Notes: generated by a model not told the origin, from the sequence alone. Shown: positions 44,964-53,647, counted from the stretch's first letter. The stretch is DNA of 64,000 bases from Scleromatobacter sp038243995 (GCA_038243995.1 JBBRTV010000009.1:62001-126000); one strand, 5' to 3'. Made by a program: numbers and translations.

Positions 44964-46247
44964 TCAGGCCGCAGCCATCGACGACTCGAGCTCGTCCAGC
45001 ACGCCGCCCAGGCGCCGCAGCGCGCCACCCAGACGGCCGTGCTGCGTGTCGTGCCACGCCGGATTCAGTCGCGGCATGCCGGTGACGAGGCGGCGCGACG
45101 AGTCGTCGAGCACCGTGTCGGCGAGATCCACGCCATGGCGCGCCAACATCTCGCGCAACGCGCGGCGTCGCCGGCGCAGGCTGTTGCGGGTCGACTGGTA
45201 GGCGTGCTCGGCGAGCTGGCGCCGGGCCGAGTAGCTGAACGTGTTGGCGCCGAACATCTCCGGATCGCGGTGATCGGGCTCGAACAGTGCGATGTCGACG
45301 CCGGGGTGGCTCAATCCGTAGCCCTGGATGCCGAGTTCGAGGCGCGAGTGGATCAGCGACCGGAAGCTCTGGCTCGCGACGAGCGGCAGGCCGCCCTCCA
45401 CGAGTTTCGGGATGGTCGCCGTCCCCAGTCGCACCGCATGATTCGGCGCGTAGGTGGAGTCGAACGGCACCAGCGGGTTCAGGCAGAACATCAGGTCGAT
45501 GCCCTGGTCGAGCAACACGCGGGCGTGCAGGGTCTTCTTCAACGCCCCGTCGACGTAGTAGCGATCACCGATGCGCACCGGCGGGTACAGGCCGGGCAGC
45601 GCGGCACTGGCGGTCACGGCGGTGGAGATGGGCACGTGGTCCCAGCCGGGCAGGCCGAAAGGGGCGACAGCGCCGGTGTCGAGGTCCGTCGCGACCAGCA
45701 CGAGGGGCCGGGCCAGCTTGCGAAAATCGTCGGTGCGCCCGGGTGCCGACAGGACCGACCGCATGTGCGCCTCGATCGGCGCGTTGCCGAAGACCCCGGT
45801 CGGTAGCGCGCGGCCGAGCTGCTCGACCACCTCGACTCCCGACGCCGTGCCGAGCGCGACGCGCCAGGCGGCATGTGCCACGATCCCGGGCAGCATCTTC
45901 AGGCGCGTCGCGTACTCACCCCAGGCGGGGTGCACGAAGATAGATGGATGGATGAGGTCGTCGTCGCCGCCTTCGTTCTCGATGAACGCGGTGCACATCT
46001 GGCGCGGCGTCATGCCGTTGGCCAGGCCGGCGGCGATGAAGCTGCCGGCGGAAATGCCGACGTAGCCGTCCATCTGCGTGAAGTCGATGCCGACCAAGGC
46101 TTCCTCGAGCGCGCAGAGGGCGCCGATCTCGAAGATGGCGCCGAGCGGGCCACCGCCCGCCAGGGCCAGCCCCACGCGCGCGCCCTTGCGACGCGACGCG
46201 CGCGTGGCGCGGGAAGGGACACGGCTGCTGGCTTCGGTCGTCATCAT
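44964..46247 (-). CDS. Patatin-like phospholipase
   Basis: This 427-residue protein is a lipid acyl hydrolase with the patatin Ser-Asp dyad. The oxyanion loop is LAGGGPLGAIFEIGAL (about 29-44), the nucleophile Ser66 lies in GISAGS, and the Asp is in YVDGALKKT. The C-terminal half, beyond about 290, includes a very Arg-rich stretch (RNSLRRRRRALREML) and would carry extra helices. No signal peptide is seen, so it is probably cytoplasmic or membrane-associated. ATG 46247 (MMTTEAS) is chosen; the frame is open far upstream but overlaps the phasin gene. Beside a phasin, it might act on stored lipid or polyester granules, which is an inference. Confidence 0.9.
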   Translation of the reverse strand: MMTTEASSRVPSRATRASRRKGARVGLALAGGGPLGAIFEIGALCALEEALVGIDFTQMDGYVGISAGSFIAAGLANGMTPRQMCTAFIENEGGDDDLIHPSIFVHPAWGEYATRLKMLPGIVAHAAWRVALGTASGVEVVEQLGRALPTGVFGNAPIEAHMRSVLSAPGRTDDFRKLARPLVLVATDLDTGAVAPFGLPGWDHVPISTAVTASAALPGLYPPVRIGDRYYVDGALKKTLHARVLLDQGIDLMFCLNPLVPFDSTYAPNHAVRLGTATIPKLVEGGLPLVASQSFRSLIHSRLELGIQGYGLSHPGVDIALFEPDHRDPEMFGANTFSYSARRQLAEHAYQSTRNSLRRRRRALREMLARHGVDLADTVLDDSSRRLVTGMPRLNPAWHDTQHGRLGGALRRLGGVLDELESSMAAA

Positions 46248-46357
46248 GGTTTGTTCACGTCTTTCGGTGCGGCTACGGCGTCCGGTGGCCGCCAACGGCA
46301 GGCGGCATGCCCGGCGCGCGGAACGCGATTCCCGGCCGCGTGGCGCGCACAAACGAC

Positions 46358-46387
46358 AAAGGCGCCAGCGGGAAGGCTGGCGCCTTT
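46358..46387 (-). terminator. Rho-independent-type terminator between phasin and patatin genes
   Basis: AAAGGCGCCAGC (46358-46369) and GCTGGCGCCTTT (46376-46387) form a perfect 12-pair stem with a 6-base loop. The A and T ends make it work in both directions. It lies just after the leftward phasin gene and about 110 bases before the patatin start, so it should separate the two transcripts. Confidence 0.75.
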
Positions 46388-46488
46388 GCAGGCGAGGCGT
46401 CGACAGCGCTCCGGATAACCACCCGTTGCACCGGAATGATTCCCGGCGAGGGCGACGCCGCGACGCCGAAGCGGCGCGGCGACCGGCG

Positions 46489-47187
46489 TCAAGCAGCCGA
46501 GGTCGCTGCTGGCGTCGCGGCCGTCTTGCGGGCGGTGCGCCTGGCGGCGGGCTTGGTCGCGCCGTTGGAAGACGCGGCGGCCTTCTTCGCGGCCGGTGCC
46601 TTGTGGGCCGGGACGGCCTTCTTCGCGGCCGGTGCCTTGTGGGCCGGGACGGCCTTCTTCGCGGCCGCCTTCTTCGCCGGCGCCTTCTTCGCCGGCGCCT
46701 TGGGAGCGGCAGTCTTGGGAGCGGCAGTCGTCGCCGACGCGGGCGCCGCCTTCGGCGACTTCGACAGCCTGGCAACGGCCGAGGCGAGTTCCTCGACACG
46801 GCGCGTCAGTTCCTCGACGTCCTTCGCGGTCGGCACGCCCAGCTTGCCCAGCGCCTTGGCGGTGCGTTCTTCGAAAATGTTTTCCAGCTTGTCCCACGAG
46901 GCGCCGGCCTTGTTGCTGACTTCGGATGCCATCGAACTCATCTTGCCGGTGACGTCGCCCAGCTTTTCCTCGGCGACGGCCTGGGTCTTGCGCTGCAGGC
47001 TGACGCCTTCCTTGACGAGCGCGTCGAACACCTTGCCGCCTTCGGCCTGTGCCTTGGCGAATGCGCCCATGCCGGCCAGCCAGATCTGCTGCGCCGAGTC
47101 CTTCACGGCGCCAGCGAGCTGGCTGTCGAACATGCCGGCGGGGGAGGCGGACTTCTTCGCTGCCATCAGCTTGAGCTTCTTGACCAT
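46489..47187 (-). CDS. Polyhydroxyalkanoate granule-associated phasin (PhaF/PhaI type) with histone-H1-like tail
   Basis: This 232-residue protein has an N-terminal phasin domain (about 15-130) matching the PHA granule-associated family: QLAGAVKDSAQQIWLAGMG, AFAKAQAEGGKVFDALVKEG, then a coiled coil (VEELTRRVEELASAVARL). The last 90 residues or so are Ala/Lys/Pro-rich (PAKKAPAKKAAAKKAVPAHK), like the histone-H1-like part of PhaF, which binds DNA and helps share granules between daughter cells. The tail contains a 12-residue tandem repeat encoded by a 36-base DNA repeat. AGGAAG precedes ATG 47187. It suggests the organism stores polyhydroxyalkanoate, although no synthase is in the window. It is divergent from a fatty acyl reductase gene. 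Confidence 0.92.
   Translation of the reverse strand: MVKKLKLMAAKKSASPAGMFDSQLAGAVKDSAQQIWLAGMGAFAKAQAEGGKVFDALVKEGVSLQRKTQAVAEEKLGDVTGKMSSMASEVSNKAGASWDKLENIFEERTAKALGKLGVPTAKDVEELTRRVEELASAVARLSKSPKAAPASATTAAPKTAAPKAPAKKAPAKKAAAKKAVPAHKAPAAKKAVPAHKAPAAKKAAASSNGATKPAARRTARKTAATPAATSAA
46579..46650. repeat. Two perfect 36-bp tandem copies inside the phasin gene
   Basis: A 36-base unit occurs twice in direct succession (46579-46614 and 46615-46650), with a partial third copy after it. It encodes the repeated AAKKAVPAHKAP block of the phasin tail on the minus strand. Exact identity at DNA level indicates a recent duplication, or active slippage. Confidence 0.9.
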
Positions 47188-47493
47188 GACATCTTCCTTC
47201 TGTTTGAAACGGGGGCTTGTGCGGTGGGCACTCCCGGGCTGCGCCCGGGAGTCGGGCGTCGCGATCGTCGGGGTGACCGGTATCCCAATATAGGCGCGCC
47301 CCCTGGAGCGCGCAGCCTAATGATGTAGGGGCGCGCCTCTATCGGCCTCCATGCGTGCGCCGGCAGAGAGGAGATCGCGCTGGCGCACGAATCGCCCCGG
47401 TCGCATCGGACAAACACGCGTGCGCCGGGGGTGCGGCTGTTTCACAATCGACATCGGAGACAACGCCATACCCTCGAATTCCAGGAGACCTGC
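47188..47493. other. Divergent regulatory region between phasin and acyl reductase genes
   Basis: This region of 306 bases has no gene. It contains the inverted repeat at 47230-47252, a leftward -10-like TATATT (47292-47287) that could start the phasin transcript although its -35 match is poor, and the CAGGAG ribosome site of the rightward gene (47482-47487). Shared control of both genes from this region is possible. Confidence 0.45.
47230..47252. promoter_or_regulatory. Perfect 10-bp inverted repeat in the phasin leader
   Basis: ACTCCCGGGC (47230-47239) and GCCCGGGAGT (47243-47252) form a perfect inverted repeat with a 3-base TGC spacer, 43-65 bases upstream of the phasin ATG. It could be a dimeric repressor site, such as for the polyester-sensing PhaR, or an RNA hairpin in the leader. 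Which one cannot be told from sequence. Confidence 0.45.
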
Positions 47494-49503
47494 ATGCAGT
47501 ATTTCGTGACCGGCGCGACCGGCTTCATCGGCAAGAGACTCGTGAAGACCTTGCTGGCGCGCCGCGGCGCGACCGTCTATTTCCTGCTGCGTCCGGGCTC
47601 CGAGGGCAAGGTGCCCGACCTGCTGAAGTACTGGGGTGTCTCCGGGGCGCGCGCTATCCCCGTCTCCGGAGACCTGAAGTCCAGGAAGCTCGGGGTCGCC
47701 GCCGACCAGGTCAAGGCGCTCAAGGGCAAGATCGAACACCTCTATCACCTGGCCGCGGTGTACGACCTGGCGGCCGACGAGGCGTCTCAGGTCGCCGTCA
47801 ACGTCGAGGGCACCCGCAATGCCGTCGAATTCGCCAAGGCGATCGACGCGAAGCATTTCGAGCACGTCTCGTCCATCGCCGCCGCCGGTCTCTACGAAGG
47901 CGTGTTCCGCGAAGACATGTTCGACGAAGCCGAGAACCTCGACCATCCGTACTTCAGCACCAAGCACGAGTCCGAGAAGATCGTCCGCACGGAATGCAAG
48001 GTGCCGTGGAGCGTCTATCGACCCGCCGTCGTGGTGGGCGATTCGAGGACCGGCGAGATGGACAAGATCGACGGGCCGTACTACTTCTTCAAGCTGATCC
48101 AGCGCATGCGCCAGATCCTGCCGCCCTGGATGCCGGCTGTCGGTCTGGAGGGCGGCCGCATCAACCTCGTTCCGGTCGACTACGTCGTCGCCGCGCTCGA
48201 CCACATCAGCCACCAGGAGCGCAAGGGCAGCGGCCATTGCTACCACCTGGTGGACCCCGACGGCCTGCGCGTGGGTGACGTCCTTGGCATCTTCGCCAAG
48301 GCCGCGCATGCGCCGAAGATGAACCTGTTCGTCAACGCCGCGCTGCTGGGCTTCATCCCCAAGGGCGTCAAGAAGAGCATGATGGCGCTGGCGCCGGTGC
48401 GCCGCGTGCGCGACGCGGTGATGAAGGATCTCGGGCTGCCCGACGACATCCTCACCTTCGTCAACTACCCCACGCGCTTCGACTCGCGCGATGCGCAGGC
48501 CGCGCTCAAGGGCAGCGGCATCGAGTGCCCGCCGCTGAAGGACTACGCCTGGCGCCTGTGGGACTACTGGGAGCGCAATCTCGACCCGGCGCTGTCGATC
48601 GACCACAGCCTGCGCGGCACGGTCTCCGGCAAGGTCGTGCTGGTGACCGGCGGTTCGTCCGGCATCGGGCTGGCCGCCGCCTGCAAGTTCGCCGAGGCGG
48701 GCGCGATCACGCTGATCTGCGCGCGCGACCCCGACAAGCTCGCCGAGGCCAAGAAGGAAATCATCGCCTACGCACAGCAGGCCGGGCGCGCGGATCCCGA
48801 TGTACAGACCTACCCGGTCGACCTCGCCGACGAGGCGGGCACCCGCGACTTCGTCGCCTGGATCGAGGAGCAGCACGGCGGCGTCGACTTCCTCATCAAC
48901 AACGCCGGCCGCTCGATCCGGCGCGCCATCGAGTCGAGCTACGACCGCTTCCACGATTTCGAGCGCACGATGCAACTGAACTACTTCGGCTGCCTGCGCA
49001 TCACGATGGGCCTGCTGCCGGGAATGGTCGCCAAGCGCCGCGGCCACATCGTCAACATCAGCTCGATCGGCGTGCTGACGAACGCGCCGCGCTTTTCGGC
49101 CTACGTCGCCAGCAAGGCCGCGCTCGACGCGTGGACGCGTTGCGCATCCAGCGAATACGCGGACGTCGGCGTCACCTTCACGACCATCAACATGCCGCTC
49201 GTGCGCACGCCGATGATCGCGCCCACGAAGATCTACGCGAACGTGCCGACGCTGGCGCCCGAAGAGGCGGCCGAGATGATCGCGCAGGCCTGCGTCGAGA
49301 AGCCGGTACGCATCGCGACGCGCCTCGGTGTGGTCGGCGAGACGGTGCACGCGCTGTTGCCGCGCGTCGCGCAGATCGTGATGAACACGAGCTTCCGCAT
49401 GTTCCCGGATTCGGCGGCCGCGGCGGGCGACAAGGGCGCCAAGCCCAAGCTCTCGGCCGAGGCCGTCGCCATGCAGCAGATGATGCGCGGCATCCATTTC
49501 TGA
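47494..49503 (+). CDS. Two-domain SDR protein, probable fatty acyl-CoA / fatty aldehyde reductase
   Basis: This 669-residue protein joins two Rossmann reductases. The N-terminal part (about 1-370) is an extended SDR of the fatty-acyl-reductase/NAD_binding_4 kind: FVTGATGFIGKRL (GATGFIG at about 7-13), HLAAVYDL, VNVEGTRN, and the active-site YFSTK. The C-terminal part (about 380-640) is a classical SDR with TGGSSGIGLA, NNAGRSIRR, NISSIG and YVASK. The same order and size (about 650-670) occur in bacterial fatty acyl-CoA reductases such as the Marinobacter enzyme that makes fatty alcohols. Other roles, for example in mycolate-like or steroid chemistry, are possible. ATG 47494 has CAGGAG upstream. 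The neighbouring phasin and patatin genes fit a theme of lipid storage. Confidence 0.88.
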   Translation: MQYFVTGATGFIGKRLVKTLLARRGATVYFLLRPGSEGKVPDLLKYWGVSGARAIPVSGDLKSRKLGVAADQVKALKGKIEHLYHLAAVYDLAADEASQVAVNVEGTRNAVEFAKAIDAKHFEHVSSIAAAGLYEGVFREDMFDEAENLDHPYFSTKHESEKIVRTECKVPWSVYRPAVVVGDSRTGEMDKIDGPYYFFKLIQRMRQILPPWMPAVGLEGGRINLVPVDYVVAALDHISHQERKGSGHCYHLVDPDGLRVGDVLGIFAKAAHAPKMNLFVNAALLGFIPKGVKKSMMALAPVRRVRDAVMKDLGLPDDILTFVNYPTRFDSRDAQAALKGSGIECPPLKDYAWRLWDYWERNLDPALSIDHSLRGTVSGKVVLVTGGSSGIGLAAACKFAEAGAITLICARDPDKLAEAKKEIIAYAQQAGRADPDVQTYPVDLADEAGTRDFVAWIEEQHGGVDFLINNAGRSIRRAIESSYDRFHDFERTMQLNYFGCLRITMGLLPGMVAKRRGHIVNISSIGVLTNAPRFSAYVASKAALDAWTRCASSEYADVGVTFTTINMPLVRTPMIAPTKIYANVPTLAPEEAAEMIAQACVEKPVRIATRLGVVGETVHALLPRVAQIVMNTSFRMFPDSAAAAGDKGAKPKLSAEAVAMQQMMRGIHF

Positions 49504-49570
49504 CGCACGAGGCGACCCCGCGGGGCGCGGCGACGGCCGCGGAGCGCCGTCCCCGGCGTCGGAAACAAAG

Positions 49571-49603
49571 ACGCCGCGCCCGGCTTGGAGCCGGGCGCGG
49601 CGT
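49571..49603. terminator. Strong hairpin between convergent acyl reductase and CusF-like genes
   Basis: ACGCCGCGCCCGGC (49571-49584) pairs perfectly with GCCGGGCGCGGCGT (49590-49603) around a TTGGA loop, giving a 14-pair stem. It lies between two convergent gene ends and is the likely terminator for both; AAACAAAG on its left supplies a short T tract for the leftward transcript. Confidence 0.7.
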
Positions 49604-49636
49604 TCGGGTTCCGGGGGGCTGGCGGCGCCCGCTCGC

Positions 49637-49918
49637 TTACTTCTGAACCTCGATCTTCGTGATCGTGTACTGGTTGTTGACGCGGTCCAGGTTGAACTGG
49701 ACGCGATCGCCGACCTGCACCTTGTCGAGCATGGCCGGATCCTGCACCTTGTACGCGCCGGTCAGGCCGGGCATGTCGTAGACCTTGATTTCGGCGTGCT
49801 TCAGCGTGATCCGGCCGGCCGGCTTGTCGATTTTCTTGACTTCGCCGGCGACGAGCGCCTGTGCGGACGCGACGGCGGACAGGGCGATGAGGGCGGCAGT
49901 GACGAGGATGCGTTTCAT
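49637..49918 (-). CDS. CusF-like periplasmic small protein with altered copper motif
   Basis: This 93-residue exported protein has a signal peptide (MKRILVTAALIALSAVASA) and a CusF/copper-binding-2 OB-fold pattern: GEVKKIDKPAGRITLKHAEI, then VYDMPGLTGAYKV and LDKVQVGDRVQFNLD. Family copper sites use a His, a Trp (or similar) and two Met in a MxMxF-like block (for example DMPAMTMVF). Here the His and the Met of DMP remain, but the MTM part reads LTG, so the usual Met ligands are gone. No copper pump or other metal genes are nearby. ATG 49918 starts the signal peptide. It may bind copper weakly, bind something else, or be a structural relative. Confidence 0.8.
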   Translation of the reverse strand: MKRILVTAALIALSAVASAQALVAGEVKKIDKPAGRITLKHAEIKVYDMPGLTGAYKVQDPAMLDKVQVGDRVQFNLDRVNNQYTITKIEVQK

Positions 49919-50097
49919 GATCTCGATTTTCCTTTGCCTTTCCACAACGCGCGAGCCGCCGCGCCGGATTACAGGGTTCGGCGCCGCGCCGACAGGGAGC
50001 AGGTAAAGCCCGTCCGGCGCTCCGGCCTGCCCGATTCCGTCGAAACCCGGTCTTCACCGACACGCGGGCGTCGCGCAAGGTCAATAGAATCGATCTC

Positions 50098-51051
50098 ATG
50101 ACAACGCCCACGCCTTCTCCCTCCGCTGATGCGACGCCCGCCGCCGCGTCGACCGACACCCCGGCCGATCTCTCGCACATCACGCCGCGCGAGAAGGCGG
50201 AGATCCTGGCGCAGGCCATGCCGTACATCCGCCGCTTCCACGGCAAGACGATGATCATCAAGTACGGCGGCAACGCGATGACGGAGCCGGCGCTGCAGCA
50301 GGATTTCGCGGAAGACGTCGTCCTGCTCAAGCTCGTCGGGCTGAACCCGGTGGTCGTCCACGGCGGCGGCCCGCAGATCGACACGGCGCTTTCCAAGCTG
50401 GGCAAGAAAGGCACGTTCATCCAGGGCATGCGCGTGACCGACCAGGAAACGATGGACGTCGTCGAATGGGTGCTGGGCGGCGAAGTGCAGCAGGACATTG
50501 TCGGGCTGATCAACGCTGCAGGGGGCAAGGCGGTCGGCCTGACCGGTTTCGACGGCGGCATGATCCGCGCGCGCAAACTCAAGATGAAGGACAAGGACAA
50601 CCCCGAGATCGAACACGACGTCGGCCGGGTCGGCGAGATCGTCTCCATCGACCCCGCCGTGGTCAAGGCGCTGCAAGACGACCAGTTCATTCCGGTCATC
50701 AGCCCGATCGGCTTCGGCGAAGGCAACGTCAGCTACAACATCAATGCCGACGTCGTCGCCGGCAAGCTCGCCGAGGTACTGGGTGCGGAGAAGCTGGTGC
50801 TCCTCACCAACACCCCGGGCGTGCTCGACAAGCAGGGCAAGCTTCTGACCGACCTCACGGCGCGCCAGATCGACGAGCTGTTCGCCGACGGCACGATTTC
50901 CGGCGGCATGTTGCCCAAGATCGCCTCCGCGCTCGACGCGGCGCGCAGCGGCGTCAATGCGGTGCACATCATCGATGGCCGTGTGCCGCACGCGATGCTG
51001 CTCGAAATCCTGACTGATCAAGCCTACGGGACGATGATCCGGGCGAGATGA
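50098..51051 (+). CDS. argB: Acetylglutamate kinase ArgB
   Basis: ArgB phosphorylates N-acetylglutamate in arginine synthesis. The 317-residue protein has the amino-acid-kinase motifs KYGGNAM (about 56-62), VVVHGGGPQI, GFDGGMIRA, VGEIVSID, INADVVAGKLAEVLGAEKL split across the nucleotide site, and GTISGGMLPKI. About 30 extra residues, Ala/Pro/Thr-rich, precede the usual start (ITPREKAEILAQAMPYI); translation could begin a little later, though ATG 50098 is the only ATG before the domain. It heads a run with an EamA transporter, a HAD nucleotidase and slmA; its stop overlaps the next start (ATGA). Confidence 0.97.
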   Translation: MTTPTPSPSADATPAAASTDTPADLSHITPREKAEILAQAMPYIRRFHGKTMIIKYGGNAMTEPALQQDFAEDVVLLKLVGLNPVVVHGGGPQIDTALSKLGKKGTFIQGMRVTDQETMDVVEWVLGGEVQQDIVGLINAAGGKAVGLTGFDGGMIRARKLKMKDKDNPEIEHDVGRVGEIVSIDPAVVKALQDDQFIPVISPIGFGEGNVSYNINADVVAGKLAEVLGAEKLVLLTNTPGVLDKQGKLLTDLTARQIDELFADGTISGGMLPKIASALDAARSGVNAVHIIDGRVPHAMLLEILTDQAYGTMIRAR

Positions 51052-52043
51052 GCGCGCATCGGCCGAACGGGACGGCGTCCGGTTCCCACGGGGAAGGCGG
51101 GCTCGCGCCGGGCGGAGAACGTCTCTCGGGCTCCACGGCCCTTCGCTTGGGTGCTGCCTGCGGCGCCGCGTTCCTGTGGGGTACCGGTTCGCTGGTCGTC
51201 AACCTGCTGGTCTCCCGCCACGGCTACCACCCGCAGAGCATCTCGTTCTGGCGTTTCGTGCTCGGCGGAGCGGCTTTGCTGGCGGTCTTCGGTCGCTCGA
51301 TGCCGTGGCGACGACTCCTTCGCGACGGGCTGCCGCTGCTCGCCGCCGGCGCGGTGATGGCGATGTACGTGCTGTTCTGGTTCCAGGGCATTGCCCGCAT
51401 CGGCGCCGCCATTCCCACGCTGATCGCGCTGTGCCTGCCACCGGTGTTCGTCACGGCCTGGGCGCTCGCGCGGGGTCGCCAGCGCGCGAGCTTGGCGCGG
51501 GTCGGGGTACTGGCCGCCTCGGTCACCGGCACCGTGCTGCTGATCGTCGGCGGCGGGCCTGCGGGCGGAGCGCAAGCGGGCGCGACGGTGGCCGACTGGG
51601 TCTGGGGCGTCACCGCGTCGGTCGGGTCGGCGCTGCTCTACGCTGGCTTCACGCTCGTCAGCCCGACCCTGTCACGCGAATGGGGCGCGGGGGTCGCGAC
51701 GACCGCGTTGACGCTCGCGGCGACGGCAGTCATGGCGTCGTCCGGCCTCGTCTGGCCGCTGCAACTGCCGCATGAGGCCACGCCCGAGGCCTGGCTGCTC
51801 TACCTCGGAATGGTCACGGCCGCGCTCGCCCTGCTCGCGTTCAGCTGGGGGGCGGCGCGGCTGAGTCCGACCGCCCTCACCGTGGCCACGCTGGTCGAGC
51901 CGCTGACCGCCGTGCTGCTGGCGGCGGCCCTGCTCGGCGAGCGCCTGCAGCCGGCGCAGTGGGGCGGCGCGCTGCTGCTGATGGGTGGCATCTGCGGCCT
52001 GGCGCAGGCTGAATCTTCCTCCACCATGGTTCCATCGCGATGA
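51048..52043 (+). CDS. EamA/DMT-family membrane transporter
   Basis: This 331-residue protein has about ten membrane helices in two EamA repeats (first about 35-160, with GAAFLWGTGSLVVNLL; second about 180-315, with LEPLTAVLLAAALLGERLQ). Drug/metabolite transporters of this kind usually export amino acids or other small metabolites. ATG 51048 overlaps the argB stop and its own stop overlaps the nucleotidase start, so it is part of the coupled operon. A role in exporting arginine-pathway products is only a guess from position. Confidence 0.9.
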   Translation: MSAHRPNGTASGSHGEGGLAPGGERLSGSTALRLGAACGAAFLWGTGSLVVNLLVSRHGYHPQSISFWRFVLGGAALLAVFGRSMPWRRLLRDGLPLLAAGAVMAMYVLFWFQGIARIGAAIPTLIALCLPPVFVTAWALARGRQRASLARVGVLAASVTGTVLLIVGGGPAGGAQAGATVADWVWGVTASVGSALLYAGFTLVSPTLSREWGAGVATTALTLAATAVMASSGLVWPLQLPHEATPEAWLLYLGMVTAALALLAFSWGAARLSPTALTVATLVEPLTAVLLAAALLGERLQPAQWGGALLLMGGICGLAQAESSSTMVPSR

Positions 52044-52714
52044 CGGACAAGATCTGGCTGTTCGATCTCGACAACACGCTGCACGACGCCGGTGCCTGGG
52101 TCTTCAGCGAGATGAACGAGACGATGCGGCGCTACGTGGTCGACACGCTCGGCGTCACCGCCGAAGAGGCAGACGTGCTGCGCAGTCGCTACTGGCGCCG
52201 TTACGGCTCGACGATGCTCGGGCTCGTGCGTCATCACGCAGTACGGCCCGCGCATTTCCTGCACGAAACGCATCGCTTTCCCGGCCTCGAGGCGAAAGTC
52301 ACCGGACATCGGCACGACCTGGCGGCGATCGCCCGACTGCGCGGCCGGCGCCTGGTACTGACGAACGCGCCGCGCGCCTACGCGCTACGTGTGCTCGGCG
52401 CCCTGGGCATCCTGCGCCTGTTCGACGACGTGCTCTCCATCGAGGACATGCGCATGTTCGGACACTGGCGGCCCAAGCCCGACCGACGCATGTTGCGCCA
52501 GCTGGCGCACCGGCTCGGCGTCCACCCGTCGCGCTGCGTGCTGGTCGAGGACTCGCTGGAGAACGTCCTGGCCGCCAGGCGCGTCGGCATGGAACCGGTG
52601 TGGATGCAGCGCTTCGCGCGCCGGGGCGCGCATGACGGTCCGCGCGTAGGCCGCTGGACAGTACGCCCCACCGGGGTGCGTGTCGTGCGCAATCTTCAGG
52701 CACTGTTGCGCTGA
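52040..52714 (+). CDS. HAD-family pyrimidine 5'-nucleotidase
   Basis: This 224-residue hydrolase has the HAD motifs FDLDNTLH (nucleophile Asp9 and acid Asp11), VLTNAPRAYA, KPDRRML and VEDSLENVLAA. The DLDNTL form and the length match the SDT1/pyrimidine 5'-nucleotidase group that dephosphorylates UMP or CMP-like nucleotides. ATG 52040 overlaps the previous stop by 4 bases. In many Burkholderiales this gene lies between argB and slmA, as here. Confidence 0.92.
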   Translation: MTDKIWLFDLDNTLHDAGAWVFSEMNETMRRYVVDTLGVTAEEADVLRSRYWRRYGSTMLGLVRHHAVRPAHFLHETHRFPGLEAKVTGHRHDLAAIARLRGRRLVLTNAPRAYALRVLGALGILRLFDDVLSIEDMRMFGHWRPKPDRRMLRQLAHRLGVHPSRCVLVEDSLENVLAARRVGMEPVWMQRFARRGAHDGPRVGRWTVRPTGVRVVRNLQALLR

Positions 52715-52879
52715 GAGTCCGCGGGCATGGCCCACCTGGTGCGCGAAGCCTGCCGGTTCGTGCAAACCCCGACCGTGCGAGGGTTCACGGGAATCGATGC
52801 TTGGTGTTTACCTGCAGCCGGCTGCGCGGCGGTGCTGTGCAAAAATGCAGGCTCGATCTGCTCACGGCAGCTGACAGCA

Positions 52880-53647
52880 ATGCCAGATTTCTCCACAGCC
52901 CTTTCTGCCGTTGCCGATTCCGGCGCTTCGGCGCCTGAGAACAAGATGCAATCACCGCAAGCAATGGGCGCCGAGGATGCCGCCGTCGAGGCGACGGCTC
53001 CTCCGGGGAGCGGCAACGATGTCGTCGCACCAGACACCGTTGTCGAGCCGGCCGCCGTCACGACGCGCAAGCGTCCAAAGCCGGGCGAGCGCCGCGTGCA
53101 GATCCTGCAGACGCTGGCGGCGATGCTGGAAGAGCCTGGCTCCGACCGCATCACCACGGCCGCGCTGGCGGCCAAGCTGTCGGTCAGCGAGGCGGCTCTC
53201 TATCGCCATTTCGCGAGCAAGGCGCAGATGTTCGAAGGGCTCATCGAGTTCATCGAATCGAGCATCTTCACCCTCGTGCACCAGATCACCGAGCGGGACA
53301 TCGATCCCGCGTTGCAGGCGCGCCGCATGGTGTTCATGCTGTTGCAGTTCGGCGAGAAGAACCCTGGCATGGCTCGCGTGATGGTCGGTGACGCCCTGGT
53401 GTTCGAGAACGAGCGCCTGTCCGCGCGCATGAACCAGTTCTTCGACAAGATCGAGTCGCAGTTGCGCCAGTGCCTGCGCGCCGCTGCCGAAGCGACGGGA
53501 TCGCAGACGCCCACGGTCGACGCCAACGGTCGCGCGTCCGCGCTGACGGCGCTCGCGGTCGGCCGGCTGCAGCGCTTCACCCGCTCCGGCTTCAAGCGCA
53601 GTCCGACCGAGCAGATCGACCTGGCGCTGGGGCTGCTGACTTCCTGA
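52880..53647 (+). CDS. slmA: Nucleoid occlusion factor SlmA (TetR family)
   Basis: SlmA binds specific chromosomal sites and stops FtsZ from assembling over the nucleoid. The 255-residue protein has a TetR DNA-binding domain that starts with RPKPGERRVQILQTLAAMLE and includes TTAALAAKLSVSEAALYRHF, then KAQMFEGLIEFIESSIF, as in Burkholderia SlmA. The first 60 residues or so are low-complexity and their start is uncertain: ATG 52880 is used, but ATG 52946 or 52964 would still keep the whole domain, and none has a strong ribosome site. It follows the nucleotidase gene by 165 bases. Its target FtsZ is encoded about 33 kb away. Confidence 0.93.
   Translation: MPDFSTALSAVADSGASAPENKMQSPQAMGAEDAAVEATAPPGSGNDVVAPDTVVEPAAVTTRKRPKPGERRVQILQTLAAMLEEPGSDRITTAALAAKLSVSEAALYRHFASKAQMFEGLIEFIESSIFTLVHQITERDIDPALQARRMVFMLLQFGEKNPGMARVMVGDALVFENERLSARMNQFFDKIESQLRQCLRAAAEATGSQTPTVDANGRASALTALAVGRLQRFTRSGFKRSPTEQIDLALGLLTS

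Noticed and set aside
46579..46690. CRISPR-like repeat
   Set aside because: The 36-base copies are adjacent without spacers and encode part of the phasin tail.
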